Virus record (IMG/VR): IMGVR_UViG_3300013104_000001 | Span: 124,001 to 188,000 of that record | Direction: 5' to 3' (one strand) | DNA length: 64,000 nucleotides | Origin: a virus | Translations under genes and position numbers: made by a program | Notes under the pieces: generated by a model | What the model was told of the DNA's origin: nothing | The model's input: only the letters and a program-made list of their open reading frames with translations | Database searches by the model: none | In this document: positions 14,862 through 25,307 of the stretch, piece by piece | Numbering within the stretch: position 1 is the first letter of the stretch | Layout: each line of letters opens with the position of its first letter

Positions 14862-16853
14862 CTAGTTACGGTAGGTACCTTCAACAAAGGCCGAGATGAT
14901 GTTGCCTGCCAGTGAAGATGAGAACGTTGCTGCCATCTGCGTTGGTGATACCCACTGTTTAACATCCAGCTGAGTCTTAGCGAGCATACGTGCTAATTTG
15001 TCTGAACGATAAATCTGCTCATTCAAACCTTGGCCAGAAAGGATGGCCAGGTAATCCGAGTAGTTGTTATCATCGGTCATCAATTTAGCTGCTGCACGCG
15101 CTGGGTTAGTTAAATCACCAGGATTCAATGCCGGGTCAATTGGCGCATGAAGCATGGGTGACATATCAGCAATTGAGAAGGTAACATCAATACCCAGTGG
15201 TTGTTTATCTTTAGTCCAACCAACGTTACCAACACCACGTTGAATAGACATCGAGTCAAGCATGCCTAAACGTGTCTGTGAACGACCTTTGGAGAATGCT
15301 TCCACTAAGAACGGGGAAGTATAGGCCTGAGCACCCACAGAACGTGGCAGGATCATGTTTAACAGACAAACCAAGGGAATGATAAGGTTTTGCACACGAC
15401 TCACTGGGTGACCGTATGGAGACCTTAAATTGATGGTGTACGTTTCCCGTGGGAGTGATGCGGTAGACCCTGTCCAGTGTTGAGGGATTTCGATATACCC
15501 TTGACCCAGTAACAAGTTAACAATACCGCCCAGTCCAGTACCGGATGAGTAACCTTGCACAACTTGCATGCCGGCATCAATCAATCCATCAATGGGTGCA
15601 AAGCCTGTCTTACCGCCACCTGCCATGAAACGTGCATCAGCAGCTGCAGTAGACGCACCGTTCAGGATTCCCGCTAACTGGTTCTCGCCAAATGAACTTT
15701 GGAAAGATTCGCCGACCGCGCCATTATGGTTAACCTTGAACCCGATGAAACTGCCACCGTCACGTAATTCCGATTCCATGTGATCCAGCACACTGTTAAA
15801 GAACCCAGATGCCTTTTCTACATCGGTCACAGATTTAGTGTCGCCGTTATCCGCAACCGTTACATTGGTCCCGGTGTCGCCATCGGAATCCATGCTGTAG
15901 TTACCGGCACCTTCCATGCTGCTACCCGATGCATCTTTAACTTGACCTAATCCCGCATTAAAGTACGAGTCCAGGTAGTTAGCAAGTGTTGAGTTAGGGC
16001 TATCGCCTGCAGGGTCAGTCCAGGTACGACCGTGGTTCTGAATCGTGGTGATTGCACTGTCACGGTTATTGACCGTTGCTGATTCAATACGCTGACCTAA
16101 TGCTTTCTGCCAACGAATGTGTTTACGGTTAGCACGGTTAGCAAGATAGAAAAGGTCAACAGAACCATCAGCACGCCAGAGACCAGGCAACATGTTTGCA
16201 AGCAACTTACGCTCATTTGGCGTATAGGCCGAGAAGTCAAAGGTCTGCTCCTTTACAGTAGTGTGTCGTGTGCGGAAAGCAGGCGGGATAATCCCCATGT
16301 TGATCATGATGGCATTCAACATGTTGGTGCATGACTTCCAGTATAATGGCATGGCATTTTTCGAATAATAGAACTTCGATTTAGGAATACCCATAAGCCA
16401 TGTCACGGTAGTGTACGTAACAGAGATTGCTTGGATCGGCCAGTGAATGATCGCCGATGCAGCTTCTGCAAAATGGAACAACCAACCCGGTGCTCGACCA
16501 GTACGTGCCAGGTAGGCAGCATTCGCATCGAACATATTGGCTAAGAAACTGAACAGGCCATTGAACTCTGGAACCCCCATGCGGAAATAAACCACATCGG
16601 CATTATCATCAATGTTTGCACTGTAGTCGGACCCCATGCCACCAAACTGATCATTCCACCAACGTGAGGCACGAATGTCACAAGTCGGTGACCATTGAGG
16701 AGGAGGGTTAATCCAGAAGTTACCACCCGGGGTTGTATCCGTGAATTTATTCCGGGCCTTTTGATATTGCCTGCGGTCTTTCAACCCGTCATCAATATTC
16801 ACACCAGACAACATAAATGCCTGTTGTAAATAATCATGGTCTTTGATATTCAT
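14862..16853 (-). CDS. Large virion structural protein, 663 residues
   Basis: The product begins MNIKDHDYLQQAFMLSGVNI. It contains Trp/Pro-rich segments (FWINPPPQWSP, SRWWNDQFGGMG) and hydrophobic stretches around residues 105-155 (FLANMFDANAAYLARTG, IIHWPIQAISVTYTTVTWLMG), which could contact a membrane. A Gly/Ser/Asp-rich middle (about residues 285-340) is followed by a C-terminal half with Gly-rich loops. Nothing enzymatic is recognised. It is directly downstream of, and probably co-transcribed with, the giant lytic virion protein. That position suggests a role in the same tail or injection assembly, but this is inference. GGAG lies before the ATG on the minus strand. Confidence 0.8.
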   Translation of the reverse strand: MNIKDHDYLQQAFMLSGVNIDDGLKDRRQYQKARNKFTDTTPGGNFWINPPPQWSPTCDIRASRWWNDQFGGMGSDYSANIDDNADVVYFRMGVPEFNGLFSFLANMFDANAAYLARTGRAPGWLFHFAEAASAIIHWPIQAISVTYTTVTWLMGIPKSKFYYSKNAMPLYWKSCTNMLNAIMINMGIIPPAFRTRHTTVKEQTFDFSAYTPNERKLLANMLPGLWRADGSVDLFYLANRANRKHIRWQKALGQRIESATVNNRDSAITTIQNHGRTWTDPAGDSPNSTLANYLDSYFNAGLGQVKDASGSSMEGAGNYSMDSDGDTGTNVTVADNGDTKSVTDVEKASGFFNSVLDHMESELRDGGSFIGFKVNHNGAVGESFQSSFGENQLAGILNGASTAAADARFMAGGGKTGFAPIDGLIDAGMQVVQGYSSGTGLGGIVNLLLGQGYIEIPQHWTGSTASLPRETYTINLRSPYGHPVSRVQNLIIPLVCLLNMILPRSVGAQAYTSPFLVEAFSKGRSQTRLGMLDSMSIQRGVGNVGWTKDKQPLGIDVTFSIADMSPMLHAPIDPALNPGDLTNPARAAAKLMTDDNNYSDYLAILSGQGLNEQIYRSDKLARMLAKTQLDVKQWVSPTQMAATFSSSLAGNIISAFVEGTYRN

Positions 16854-16882
16854 TCACAAACTCCGAATGATAGTAAAAAGGA

Positions 16883-16902
16883 GGAGAGGGTTTCCCCTCT
16901 CC
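16883..16902 (-). terminator. Terminator of the giant virion gene
   Basis: Read on the minus strand, an 8-bp GC stem (GGAGAGGG / CCCTCTCC, GAAA loop) is followed by TCCTTTTT. It lies just beyond the stop codon of the 2241-residue gene and just before the start of the next minus-strand gene. Confidence 0.75.
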
Positions 16903-16912
16903 CGATTACTGA

Positions 16913-19900
16913 TTAACCATTGTTGTACCCGCGTCTGAATCCAACCGGTGGTCCGCCGGCACCATTAGCGGGTTGCTGTGGTGCTGTTGGGGTTGCCGCT
17001 GGTTTATTCATGTTATCGACAGAGAGGCTCATGAACTTGGTCATGATATCGATCAGTGTCGTGAACTTCGTATCGATATTCGCGAGGTGATCCTTACTGT
17101 CGGCCAGATGACCTTGTGTCTCCTTCGGCATGACAGGAGGTGCTGGCGCAGGTTGTACTGCTGCAACTTGAGGAGCGTTGCTAACCTGGGCTTGCTGGGG
17201 TTGCATCTGAGGCGGTGTGTTAAGGGTCGGAGTTGGAGTTGGCGTTGGTGTCGCCGCAGCTGACGCCTGATTATCTTGAGCCGATGCAGTGGTGTTAGCC
17301 GCATTCGGTGTAGATGCTCCTGCATTGGTTACCGCTGCTGCACTCGGTCCGCTAGTCGAACGCAGAGCCGGGGCATCATCAGTAGCCGCTGGCGTACTTG
17401 GAGTAGCTGCTGCTGCCGCTGCATTAGCTGCAGACGCACCCGGTGCAGTGAGTTCAGCTGCAGTCTTCGCACCAGACAAGGCTGGCGTTGAAGGACCTGA
17501 CTGAGCTTGCTGACCGGCGAGGGCCGCTGCAGTACCATCCCCAGATGATTCACTCTGTGCTCCAGCAGATGTATCCTTGCCAGAAAGAATGTCATCAAAC
17601 TTCCCACTTCCCACCATGTCCGTATACTGCTTGAAGAGTTGGCCACGTTCAGCCAGACCATGTGTGCCACCATTGATCATCTTCGTAACAGTATTCAGAT
17701 CGCCTTTCTTCGCAGCATCTTCTAATCCCTTACGAGACTTCCAATACCACAATGCCGTTTTCGCTGCCACATCAGAATCGCTAGCAACTTTATCTGGATC
17801 ACTCACCAGATCGATACCCAGGCCTTTCGACGCCGCTGCATAGTTGGCCTTACCTGTCAGCTGCATGAAGCCACGCCCACGGTATTTCCAACCATCACCT
17901 GGTTTATCGTTCCCCATACGACCACCGTAGATCGAGTTCGCAATAGCGACAGGACCTGCAGCAGCCAGCTGTTGTGCAACAGCCATGTTCGGGAAACGGT
18001 TAGGCCAGAGTTTCATCAGAGTCTCTGCTTTGTATCGCAGGTTCTCCTCAAGCTTACTAAACCCACCGGATTCCAAGTGGGTCTGTGCAAGCAGCATGGC
18101 AATCTCTTGCTTGTCCGTAATACCTTGAGCCATGGCGTTACGAATCAGGATGCGTGCTCCCTCTTCGGCACCTGGGCCTAATTTCAACGGACCAACTTTA
18201 CCGGTGTTATCGATACCACCTGCAGCACCGCCTGCTGCACCCAATCCACCTGCGTTACCACCGTAGGCTGTTTCCAGTCGACCGGTCTCAGGGTTATAGG
18301 TTGTCTGCTGACGTTGTGAGGTGTAGACCTGACCATTGGACGTCTTCACTTGGTCATTGACCATATTGCCTGAAGAGTCTTTACGCCATGCCTTTTCTGT
18401 GGTGCCATCTTTACTCTGGGTCACACCACCTTTAACAGGCGCTGCTGAGAACTGGGCTTGCTTAACTGCTGCTTTCAAGTTGTTCAGATGGTTTTGAACA
18501 ATTGAGGCATCGTCATTAAGTTCACCTGTTGACCACGGAGAGGTTTTGATGGTCCAGATACTGATGGCATTAACATCGTCACCAGTGTACTTCTGATTCA
18601 CCATTGCATTAGCGATTGCTAACTGCAGTTCCGGTGGCATCTTCTTCACAGCAAGGGTCGGTCTGGTATCACCAATCTGTGTATACGTCGTACCAGCGAA
18701 CGCAAGGTAAGCAGGCAAGAAGCGACGGACAAACCAAGGTTCCCAGCGTTTGAACTGCCATTGGTTACCTGCACTCAAACCAAAGGTCGGTGCCACGATC
18801 TGGAAGATGTCTGATGCTTTACCATCAAACGTTGCTCCCTTATCAGTGAACTTCACTTTGTTCGCCATCACCAATTCCAACTCAAGGAGTGTTGACACTT
18901 TGTCAATATCCAGAGAAGGAAGGCCGTAGACTTTCATACGCAGTGCAGTAAGGTCATCCATTGCTTGACCAGGCTTAGGTAACAAGCCAGCCAGGAGATC
19001 ACCCACGTTAACTACAGTACGATCACCTGTAAGCCAGGATGTCTCTTTGTGCCCGACGGTGTTCAGGCCTGGGATGTTCTCGTTGTTCGGGTTAATGGCT
19101 TTGATGATATCGCTTGACACATCACGACCCATAGCCCGATCACGTGAACCCGTGGTAAAGACTGACGCAGACTTCGTACCTGTACTTGCTCTCTCAGATT
19201 TCTTACGCAGCTGATCAACCACATCCTGAACTAAGGCTACGGTGATTTTGTAATCAGTTGCATTCAGATCACCAAAGATACGACCAGTGAAACGATACGG
19301 ATGGTCGATGCTTGGATCAAACTGTTGAGCGCGTTTAGCGATCTCATACTTCGCAGTTTCATCCGACGATTTATCCAGATCAATAAATGACTGATTCGGC
19401 AGGACTTGTTTCGCCATCGCTTTATGCGTCAAGTAGACCGGTTTAAAACGTTGGGTTAACCAGCCAGCGAACTGTTCAACTTGATCACGATTATTTGGAT
19501 CATCGACAAACATCGCACCCAGTTTCGCCATCGGTGCTTTCGGATCAAGTGAAGCATAACCTTCATCACTGATCTTCACGTAGGGTTCTAAGGCAGCTTC
19601 GAGTTTAAGGATAGCTTCCACGTGGGAGGAGTCATTATCCGGGATACCATACTGACGCATACGCATCTGCTGGAGTAACCCTGGGTTCTTGAACCAACCA
19701 TACATGGTGCGACCTAATGCACCGCCTGCGGCACTACCAGCAATACCACCAATGACACCGCCAACCAGTGTACCAACCACTGGGATGACAGAACCGATTG
19801 CGGCACCTGCTGCAGCACCACCCAGGATACCACCGATGCCACTACCTGCTGCTTCAGCTACACCTGCACCGTCTCCAGCCTTATATGCATCGTACGCTTC

Positions 19901-22900
19901 TACCGCACTGACACCTGCCGTAATAATAGCAGCGCCTTTGCCGAAGGTCTTAAGCATACCACCAGGACTACGGATTGCACCAACAGTACGACCCAGGATA
20001 CCCGAACCGAGCTTAGTCACACCTTTGGCTGTATTGCGACCAAGGAAGCGAGCTGCCTTACCGAGTATACCACGACGTCCACCTCTCGCAGCGCCTCTAC
20101 CAGCACGACCACGTCCACGACGACGTTCACGTGTACCATCACCGTTCTCATCGCCCAGTGGTAGATCATCCAGGATATCGCTTCCTGCATCTAAGGCTTT
20201 CTTACCTAAGAGGATCTTACCCAACCCGCCAACTAACGTACCGACCCAACCGAGTTTCAAGAAGTTTGCCAGACCACCGAGAATACCGAACTCTTTGATC
20301 CCGCCTACCAGACTACCAACCGATGAGAAGAGACCCGAGACCAAACCAAACAGTGTAGTCGGTTTCTCTTTAGGTTCACCTTTCCCGTCATGTTGTTTCT
20401 TGGCTTCTTCTTGTTCCTTCTTGCGCTGCGCTCGTTTACGCAGGATATCACGCACCGAGTTCTCACGCACACCGTCGCCATCAGTATCTCCATCTGCGTT
20501 ACGTCGTTTATCACGTAACATGTTCCAGAGACCTTTAGTGGCTTTGAACCCGAGATAAGCCGGACCGAGCGTTGCCCACTTCGCAACAGTCAATACTGGC
20601 GAGTTGATGTTTGGCAGATGTTTAAACACAGACTTAGCAAAGGAGCTCAGACGACCCACTTTACTGTCAGACATGCGTTTACCCAAACTACGCAACCAAC
20701 CTTGACGTTCAGTCATCCCTTCACGCAGTACAGCAGGGTCACCTGTGACTTGTGCCAGGGTCGCATCTTTCGTTGCCGTTGTCGCATCACGCACAGACGC
20801 CATAACACCAATTACTTCACGTAAGAGATTGTTATTGTCGACTTGAGCTTGGACGATACTTGCCGCTTCAGAGGTGCGTTGTTCTTCAGCTGGGGTTGGG
20901 GTGTAGTTACGTTGCTCAACATTGGTGTCGGTTTGGCGGAAGACTGAACTGGTTGCCTGGGGTTGTGACTCAGCGACCTGCTCTGCTTCTTTAACCATCG
21001 TACTGACTGCTTGGTCAACCGCTTTCTTACCAAACCGAGATTGCAGTTCGGCAATCGTTGTACGGATCGCATCCTTACCTTGACCTGCTGCTGACATCAG
21101 AGATTGTTTGATCGCTGAAAGATCAGGAGTACCCATCCCGCCAACACGACTGGCTACAGCAGATCCCGCACTTGCAGCAGACTTGACAATGTTGTTAAAC
21201 ATTTCACTGCCGCCACCACTGTCAGAGAATCCACTTAACCGATCGCGGATGCCTTGTCCAGCAGAATTATCCATACGACGAACAATGCGATTAACAGCCA
21301 CTTCACCATAGCGTCCAGCAAGCTGACGGCGAACCACGTCATAAGCTTGCGGACTGTTGGCACGTGCATTCGAAAGTTGCTCACGAATCTCAGCCTCTTC
21401 TTCACGAGTCAGTTTACCACGCAAACCACCCAGACGGTCTGTCACACCACGACGAAGGTTGTCCAGTGCTTCACGCCCCATGCCACCGAGTTCAGCCGCT
21501 GGATCAACTTCACTGCCTTTCTCGTCACCTTCACGATCAGGACGGTAGTTCGGGTTCTCCAGGAACTTCTGCATCATCTCCCAGTACATGTCATGGTTAA
21601 ACACATCCTGGTTATTGACACGCTTGATGATACCCATGTCTTTAAGCTGAGCACGACTACCACTGTTGGCCATGGTATTCAGTGACTCTTCAACATTCGG
21701 CATATACTGGCTTTGCGCCTGCATGATGTTCGACATGTTGTTACGCAGCTGTGCAAGCTCTGGTGCATCGCCAATCTGATACTGACCGAAGGCTTTGGCT
21801 TTACCCGTTGCTTCCCGTGTATCAAAACGTTTATGCAAGAACTCGTTGATCTCACGTACCGCATCTTTATTCGCATCACCCCAGCCACTCGACTTCAAGT
21901 AACTGTTGACGTTGAATCCATCGCCAGCTTCTGCATCACGGGCAAAACGCATCGCTAAGGCTACACGTGCATTTGGTGAGAGTTCTTTATCAGGGTCAAG
22001 TGAATCAACCATGGTCGAGAACGAAGAAGCTGCTGAGGAGAATTCGTTGCGGTTAAAGATAGAAGAACGCAGATCGACGTTAGCACGTTTCTTAGAAGTA
22101 AACCCACCTTGGATATGGTTGAAGTTCACTTCCTGCACAGCCGTGACATCCGCACCCATCTTATTGGCAATGGCAGTGACTTGACTTAATTGGCGAGTCA
22201 GTAAACCAGGGATGACTTCAACGATAGAACGTCGGGTCATTTGGTCAAAGATCGCCGGGGTAGTCAGATCCTTCACACCAGGGTTATTCAGACGCGTACG
22301 GTTACCCATAGAAGCAGGCATCTGGAATAAGGTGTTATTAACAAATGGATTCACGACACGCTTTTGTAAACGAGTGTACCATTTATTGTTCGGATCATTT
22401 GGGTTGTAATCTTCACTGAAGTTATCGCGATTACGTAACCACCCGTTAGCCAGACCAGGTGCAGCATTTGCGTAGTAACTCAGATCGTGGCCCATGCGAT
22501 TGAGCTTAGCGTTCTTAGCAAGAGCAGGGCGAGCAAACGTTGACAGCATCCATGGCATTGCACTGGCCAGACCTGCGCCTGCCATTTGACCGTAGTCACG
22601 TGCACCTAATGAACGACCAGCCATACGCGCTTGCTGAGCACCCATCATTGCCATACGTGCAGCCGCTAATCCACCTGATGCCCGGTGATTGATATCCTGG
22701 CTACGTTGATCGACGACATTATAAATGTTATCAAACAAACGGTTACCGAACTGAGAGAAATTACCACCCAATGCACCTAAGGCACGCTTACGAACAAGTT
22801 CACGCGCTGAGGCACCGTGTGACATTTTCTCAAAGTCAGTTAAGCCGGTGTTCTTCACTAAAGAAGCCATGCCTTCCAGTTGACGTTTATAGAAGCGCTC

Positions 22901-23638
22901 TTGCATCTTACCGATGGACATTTGCAGCTTGTATGAACGGTACTGGAGTTCTAATGACTTACGCTGGTAGTTCGCTGTGAACTGCTCAGTGAAACCAACC
23001 TGGCGCGCTGCCATGCGATGGATTCCCTGAAGGAAGCCAACGGTGTCCACGTCAGTGCGTTGCTGTCTGGTTGCGATAGCGGCGTTCTGTGCCATCGCTT
23101 CCTTATGCAGGGCTGTTGCTAATTGAGATGACTGAACGGTCGCTTGTTCAAGCGCAGTTAACAGATCTTCAGTTGAAGCATCGACATCTAACTGTGGAGC
23201 GTCATCTTTATTAGTGGACGAATACGAATAATCAACCGACTTACTGTTAGCCCATGTTTCGATATTCTTTAAGAGTTTATCTGGAAGCTTGCCGCCATAC
23301 ATCGATAATGCATCAGCGGTCGTCTCTTTCAGGTCTTTTACCGAGTCACGGGTATTAGTTTTAACTTTATCGTATAGGTCATCTTTGAATCTGGCTGCGC
23401 GATCTTTGGCATCAAACGCAGGTGAAAAGGATGTAGGAAGTAATGAGCGGATAATTCGCTGCGGCGAGCCTTTAGCAGTGAACTCTTGTTTGGCACCGGT
23501 CCATAGACCTGCGGCGAATTCACGAATCGCACCGCCTTTGCCTTTTTTCTTCTCACCCGCATTGTCACCGAAGTCGAAATCGAAATCTAGGTCAAGGTCA
23601 CCCAGATCTTCGTATCCGAGATTGACATTATCGGCCAT
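16913..23638 (-). CDS. Giant tail/injection protein with GH19-type lytic domain
   Basis: This 2241-residue protein is the window's largest. It starts with an acidic patch (DLDLDFDFDFGDNAG) and a Lys/Gly tract. Long helical and coiled-coil regions follow for ~1000 residues, then a basic RGRGRAGRGAARGGRRG tract near 1160. A glycine-zipper hydrophobic segment (about 1255-1313; GIGGILGGAAAGAAIG, VVGTLVGGVIGGIAG) could insert in a membrane. Residues about 1827-2020 form a GH19-type lysozyme/chitinase-like domain, with AQTHLESGGF (E1856), LEENLRYKAETL, YGGRMGN and GDGWKYRGRGFMQLTG. An Ala/Pro/Thr-rich linker and a short coil close it. phiKZ gp181, a peptidoglycan-degrading virion protein, has similar size and context. 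The likely role is tail-tip/inner-tail puncture of the cell wall during DNA entry, perhaps also tape measure. Confidence 0.88.
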   Translation of the reverse strand: MADNVNLGYEDLGDLDLDFDFDFGDNAGEKKKGKGGAIREFAAGLWTGAKQEFTAKGSPQRIIRSLLPTSFSPAFDAKDRAARFKDDLYDKVKTNTRDSVKDLKETTADALSMYGGKLPDKLLKNIETWANSKSVDYSYSSTNKDDAPQLDVDASTEDLLTALEQATVQSSQLATALHKEAMAQNAAIATRQQRTDVDTVGFLQGIHRMAARQVGFTEQFTANYQRKSLELQYRSYKLQMSIGKMQERFYKRQLEGMASLVKNTGLTDFEKMSHGASARELVRKRALGALGGNFSQFGNRLFDNIYNVVDQRSQDINHRASGGLAAARMAMMGAQQARMAGRSLGARDYGQMAGAGLASAMPWMLSTFARPALAKNAKLNRMGHDLSYYANAAPGLANGWLRNRDNFSEDYNPNDPNNKWYTRLQKRVVNPFVNNTLFQMPASMGNRTRLNNPGVKDLTTPAIFDQMTRRSIVEVIPGLLTRQLSQVTAIANKMGADVTAVQEVNFNHIQGGFTSKKRANVDLRSSIFNRNEFSSAASSFSTMVDSLDPDKELSPNARVALAMRFARDAEAGDGFNVNSYLKSSGWGDANKDAVREINEFLHKRFDTREATGKAKAFGQYQIGDAPELAQLRNNMSNIMQAQSQYMPNVEESLNTMANSGSRAQLKDMGIIKRVNNQDVFNHDMYWEMMQKFLENPNYRPDREGDEKGSEVDPAAELGGMGREALDNLRRGVTDRLGGLRGKLTREEEAEIREQLSNARANSPQAYDVVRRQLAGRYGEVAVNRIVRRMDNSAGQGIRDRLSGFSDSGGGSEMFNNIVKSAASAGSAVASRVGGMGTPDLSAIKQSLMSAAGQGKDAIRTTIAELQSRFGKKAVDQAVSTMVKEAEQVAESQPQATSSVFRQTDTNVEQRNYTPTPAEEQRTSEAASIVQAQVDNNNLLREVIGVMASVRDATTATKDATLAQVTGDPAVLREGMTERQGWLRSLGKRMSDSKVGRLSSFAKSVFKHLPNINSPVLTVAKWATLGPAYLGFKATKGLWNMLRDKRRNADGDTDGDGVRENSVRDILRKRAQRKKEQEEAKKQHDGKGEPKEKPTTLFGLVSGLFSSVGSLVGGIKEFGILGGLANFLKLGWVGTLVGGLGKILLGKKALDAGSDILDDLPLGDENGDGTRERRRGRGRAGRGAARGGRRGILGKAARFLGRNTAKGVTKLGSGILGRTVGAIRSPGGMLKTFGKGAAIITAGVSAVEAYDAYKAGDGAGVAEAAGSGIGGILGGAAAGAAIGSVIPVVGTLVGGVIGGIAGSAAGGALGRTMYGWFKNPGLLQQMRMRQYGIPDNDSSHVEAILKLEAALEPYVKISDEGYASLDPKAPMAKLGAMFVDDPNNRDQVEQFAGWLTQRFKPVYLTHKAMAKQVLPNQSFIDLDKSSDETAKYEIAKRAQQFDPSIDHPYRFTGRIFGDLNATDYKITVALVQDVVDQLRKKSERASTGTKSASVFTTGSRDRAMGRDVSSDIIKAINPNNENIPGLNTVGHKETSWLTGDRTVVNVGDLLAGLLPKPGQAMDDLTALRMKVYGLPSLDIDKVSTLLELELVMANKVKFTDKGATFDGKASDIFQIVAPTFGLSAGNQWQFKRWEPWFVRRFLPAYLAFAGTTYTQIGDTRPTLAVKKMPPELQLAIANAMVNQKYTGDDVNAISIWTIKTSPWSTGELNDDASIVQNHLNNLKAAVKQAQFSAAPVKGGVTQSKDGTTEKAWRKDSSGNMVNDQVKTSNGQVYTSQRQQTTYNPETGRLETAYGGNAGGLGAAGGAAGGIDNTGKVGPLKLGPGAEEGARILIRNAMAQGITDKQEIAMLLAQTHLESGGFSKLEENLRYKAETLMKLWPNRFPNMAVAQQLAAAGPVAIANSIYGGRMGNDKPGDGWKYRGRGFMQLTGKANYAAASKGLGIDLVSDPDKVASDSDVAAKTALWYWKSRKGLEDAAKKGDLNTVTKMINGGTHGLAERGQLFKQYTDMVGSGKFDDILSGKDTSAGAQSESSGDGTAAALAGQQAQSGPSTPALSGAKTAAELTAPGASAANAAAAAATPSTPAATDDAPALRSTSGPSAAAVTNAGASTPNAANTTASAQDNQASAAATPTPTPTPTLNTPPQMQPQQAQVSNAPQVAAVQPAPAPPVMPKETQGHLADSKDHLANIDTKFTTLIDIMTKFMSLSVDNMNKPAATPTAPQQPANGAGGPPVGFRRGYNNG

Positions 23639-23679
23639 GTTTTTACCCTATTTAAGTTGCTGCTAAAAGGACACACATC

Positions 23680-25296
23680 ATGCGGTCAGCATTACTACCT
23701 TTTAACATTACCATTACTGACTCCAAGACCGTCCCTTGGAGAATGATGCGGCCTGTGACGTCTCTCGACATTTACGATGGCCTGACCACTGAACTGAATG
23801 ACAATGGTCTTTACTCCATTCCCATTTTTGGACGCGTTGGGTCTGAAGAGCGTGACCAACGTTTTAGCTACATCCACATCAAATGTTCAATCTTTCATCC
23901 TGATGTCTTCCGTGCACTGACTGCGTTAAAGCAGATGTACACAGGCATTCTTTCCGGTAGCATTTATGCCGTTTGGGATGATGAATTAAAGGACTTCATA
24001 AAATCTACGCCACTTGAGGGACAGACTGGTTTTTCTTTCTTTGTCCAGCATTGGAAAAGCATAGAATTTAAGCGCAATGAATCTTCGTCTCGAAATGACA
24101 AGATCGCCCTGGTCGAGAAATATAAAGATGTAGCGATGTATCGCAATATCTTAGTCTCCCCTGCTGGTCTGCGTGAGATCCAGATTGATGACCGTGGCCG
24201 TACTATTGAGAATGAAGTCAACTCGCTTTATCGCAAGTTACTCTCAGCTGCCAACACCATTACTGATGATCCTGCGGCTGCTGATACGTCGTTATACGAC
24301 TCTGTGCGCTGGTCATTGCAGAACCGCTTTAATGAGATCTATAAAAGCTACGCTGACATGCTGGAAGGCAAGCGTGGTATTCTGCAACAGAAGTGGGGAC
24401 GTCGTCGTATCTTCAACGGTACACGAAATGTAATTACCGCAGCACCGGTCGGTACCATGACATTAGGTGCGTTAAACTCACCACACATGAACGATACCCA
24501 AATCGGTCTGTACGAGTTAGCCCGTGGTGCACTACCTTTAACGGTGCATGGTCTGTTGAATGGCTGGTTGAAAAACGTCTTTAATGACGGAACCCGTATT
24601 CAAGTGATCAACCCCAAATCGCTTAAACAAGAAACCATTGAAGTTGATGTCTCGACGGTTGCCAAATGGACAACGCAGGAAGGATTGGAAAAACTCATTG
24701 GTGGCTTTGCCGACACAACCATCCGTAATAAGCCGATCACGATTCAAGGTCGCTATATTGGTTTGGTCTACGCGGATAACAATCACTTCCGTGTCTTTGG
24801 CGATATCGGTGAACTCCCGGCGAACTTTAGCCGTGAGCTCGTTCATCCAATGACTTATACGGAACTTCTGTACCTGTGTCTGTATCAGCGCTGGAATACC
24901 CTTTATATGCTGGTTACCCGTTACCCGATTACCGGTATGGGTTCTGTTTACCAGACTAAAGCTTTCGTGCGCACGACCATTAAGTCCAGTGTGAAGATTG
25001 AACTGGATGGTAACTGGCAGCCGATCCCTGATGCGTATGCTACAGCGTTCCCGGTGCATGATCGTTTCGCTGAGTTCATGGACTCCCTCTCAGTACACCC
25101 TTCTCGCTTAGGCTTGTTAGGTGGTGACTATGACGGTGATACCATGTCGGCAACGATTCTTTTGGGTGATGACGTATTGCGTGAATGTGCGATGTTACTG
25201 GCACAGCGCGAATCGTACATTACTGGGCGTGGTGAGTTCCTCGTCGATGTAACCAACGAAACCCTGGACTTTGTGCTTAAGGCGCTGACTTCTTAA
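23680..25296 (+). CDS. Virion RNA polymerase beta', N-terminal fragment
   Basis: The 538-residue product carries the universal catalytic metal loop of multisubunit RNA polymerases as GGDYDGDTMSA. D483, D485 and D487 hold the active-site magnesium; the bacterial form is NADFDGDQM. A basic segment about 85-100 residues earlier (TKAFVRTTIKSS) is in the region expected for the active-site approach. The chain stops about 50 residues after the motif, so the trigger loop and bridge helix must be on another polypeptide, not in this window. In phiKZ the virion polymerase beta' is likewise split (gp180 and gp80). The gene is divergent from the giant protein with only 41 bases between starts, and is followed 11 bases later by the beta gene. 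Confidence 0.87.
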   Translation: MRSALLPFNITITDSKTVPWRMMRPVTSLDIYDGLTTELNDNGLYSIPIFGRVGSEERDQRFSYIHIKCSIFHPDVFRALTALKQMYTGILSGSIYAVWDDELKDFIKSTPLEGQTGFSFFVQHWKSIEFKRNESSSRNDKIALVEKYKDVAMYRNILVSPAGLREIQIDDRGRTIENEVNSLYRKLLSAANTITDDPAAADTSLYDSVRWSLQNRFNEIYKSYADMLEGKRGILQQKWGRRRIFNGTRNVITAAPVGTMTLGALNSPHMNDTQIGLYELARGALPLTVHGLLNGWLKNVFNDGTRIQVINPKSLKQETIEVDVSTVAKWTTQEGLEKLIGGFADTTIRNKPITIQGRYIGLVYADNNHFRVFGDIGELPANFSRELVHPMTYTELLYLCLYQRWNTLYMLVTRYPITGMGSVYQTKAFVRTTIKSSVKIELDGNWQPIPDAYATAFPVHDRFAEFMDSLSVHPSRLGLLGGDYDGDTMSATILLGDDVLRECAMLLAQRESYITGRGEFLVDVTNETLDFVLKALTS

Positions 25297-25307
25297 TAAG
25301 GTGTCCC

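Noticed and set aside
19689-20558. 289-codon open frame antisense to the giant virion gene
   Set aside because: It lies wholly within a well-supported gene, and its Pro/Arg/Ala-rich product is the mirror of the glycine-zipper and Arg/Gly tract on the other strand.
24538-25059. 173-codon open frame antisense to the beta' gene
   Set aside because: The sense frame carries the DYDGD motif and full coding character. The antisense product has no recognisable pattern.
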